A stretch of DNA of 6,926 nucleotides from Pseudomonadota bacterium. Lineage in GTDB: Bacteria; Myxococcota; Polyangia; GCA-2747355; JACKDQ01. The stretch spans positions 1 to 6,926 of the forward strand of contig JAUVBO010000133.1 in assembly GCA_030591195.1 (NCBI GenBank), in the 5' to 3' direction. Each line of letters starts with the position of its first letter. Within the stretch, counting starts at the first letter, position 1. Under the pieces are notes generated by a model. The model made no database searches and was not told the origin of the DNA. It worked only from the letters and a program-made list of their open reading frames with translations. The position numbers and the translations under genes are program-made. Of this stretch, positions 6,217 through 6,926 are shown piece by piece.

Positions 6217-6926
6217 CAGAGCACGACGAGGAGGATCACCGCCAGCAGCAGCATCCCACCGGCGAGCCCGAGCAACGCCCAGATCCACCACGGCTGCTTC
6301 TTCTTCGTGCTTTCGTAGGACTCGACGTAGAGCTCGCCGTAGTTCTCGTCCTTGGCCGTCGGGGCGACCTCGGGCACCTCCTCCTCGCGAGCCGCCTTGG
6401 TCAGGTCGTTGATCTCCTGATCGCGGATCCAGTCGTCCGGGCAGAGCTCGCGCAGCAACTCTCGCAGCTCGACCTTGTTGAAGTTGTAGCCCGAGAGGAT
6501 CGGGCGCAGCGCCTGGGCCATGTCCTCCGCGGTCTGGTAGCGCTCGGCGGACGGCTTCTGCAACCCCATAAGCACCACCGCGTCGAGCTCCTTGGGCACA
6601 CGCGGGTTGGTGCGCGAGGGAGGCTTGACCTCGGCCTTGCGCACCAGGTCCATCACGCGGAAGTCACTGTCGCCGCGAAACAACTTCTCGCCGGTTAGCA
6701 TCTCGTGGATCACCACCGAAGCGGAGAAGATGTCCGAGCGCCGGTCGAGGGGCAGGCCCCGGACCTGCTCCGGCGACATGTGACTGATCTTGCCCTTGAG
6801 CACGCCGATCTCGCTGGTCAAGCCAGAGGCGGCCTTGGCGATGCCGAAGTCGAGCAGCTTGATCTCGCCGTCGAACGAGACGCGGACGTTCGAGGGGCTG
6901 ACGTCGCGGTTGACCAGGTTGAGCGA
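6216..6926 (-). CDS. Serine/threonine protein kinase, C-terminal part, tail-anchored (5' end outside window)
   Basis: The last 236 codons of a Hanks-type kinase are visible, numbered here from the window edge. The Gly-rich loop, the VAIK lysine and helix C are missing because the gene runs off the right edge. Visible motifs are the catalytic loop NRDVSPSNV (6-14, Asp8 and Asn13 present), the magnesium-binding DFG (26-28), the activation-segment end MSPEQ (50-54), the subdomain IX region SDIFSASVV (64-72) and the subdomain XI arginine in ERYQ (128-131). The family normally has HRD, so His is replaced by Asn; the usual Gly of subdomain IX is Ser70. The kinase core ends near 145. It is followed by a charged cytoplasmic stretch, then KKK (208-210) and one hydrophobic helix (about 213-236) that ends at the stop codon. 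No extracytoplasmic domain follows, so this is a tail-anchored kinase facing the cytoplasm. It would phosphorylate Ser/Thr on proteins, perhaps the TPR neighbour (inference). The changed motifs leave open reduced activity, although the catalytic Asp, Asn and DFG are intact. Confidence 0.95.
   Translation of the reverse strand, partial: SLNLVNRDVSPSNVRVSFDGEIKLLDFGIAKAASGLTSEIGVLKGKISHMSPEQVRGLPLDRRSDIFSASVVIHEMLTGEKLFRGDSDFRVMDLVRKAEVKPPSRTNPRVPKELDAVVLMGLQKPSAERYQTAEDMAQALRPILSGYNFNKVELRELLRELCPDDWIRDQEINDLTKAAREEEVPEVAPTAKDENYGELYVESYESTKKKQPWWIWALLGLAGGMLLLAVILLVVL

Noticed and set aside
6046..6291. Minus-strand frame of 81 codons across the intergenic region
   Set aside because: It begins inside the kinase membrane-helix codons in another frame and covers the promoter. 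It has no convincing ribosome-binding site or protein motif.

Overview
The window is GC-rich bacterial DNA in which both genes read from the minus strand. The visible kinase has a catalytic loop of the form RDVSPxN, an activation-segment end of the form KGKxxxMSPEQ, and a cytoplasmic catalytic part joined to a single C-terminal membrane helix. Its neighbour is a very large protein of TPR (tetratricopeptide) repeats. This style of kinase and protein is typical of Myxococcota and related former deltaproteobacteria (including Bradymonadota-like lineages). The lineage is an inference from protein style; there is no marker gene here.

Layout in the direction of transcription (right to left): (1) 6926-6216 is the 3' part of a Ser/Thr protein kinase gene. 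Its ATP-binding lobe lies beyond the right edge. (2) 6215-6042 is a 174-bp intergenic region. It holds an 8-bp perfect hairpin that starts on the kinase stop codon, a good sigma70-type promoter (TTGTCA, 18 bp, TACAAT), a small hairpin at the predicted mRNA 5' end, and a weak ribosome-binding site before a GTG. (3) 6041-42 is a single gene for a 1999-residue, soluble-looking protein. It has an N-terminal helical region, a long TPR solenoid organised as two-helix-pair units of about 72 residues, and a separate C-terminal domain of about 250 residues. (4) 41-1 is flanking DNA too short to assign.

Working model (inference): the kinase is anchored in the inner membrane by its extreme C-terminus and has no extracytoplasmic sensor. 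The TPR protein next to it would be a cytoplasmic scaffold or substrate for this or other kinases. The hairpin and the separate promoter suggest that the two genes can be transcribed independently even though they are adjacent and co-directional.

The points most worth a second look are the changed kinase motifs (HRD His to Asn, and the conserved Gly of subdomain IX to Ser), the regular 72-residue super-repeat, the C-terminal domain, and the start-site correction for the TPR gene. I see no mobile element, CRISPR array, tRNA, rRNA or defence cassette.
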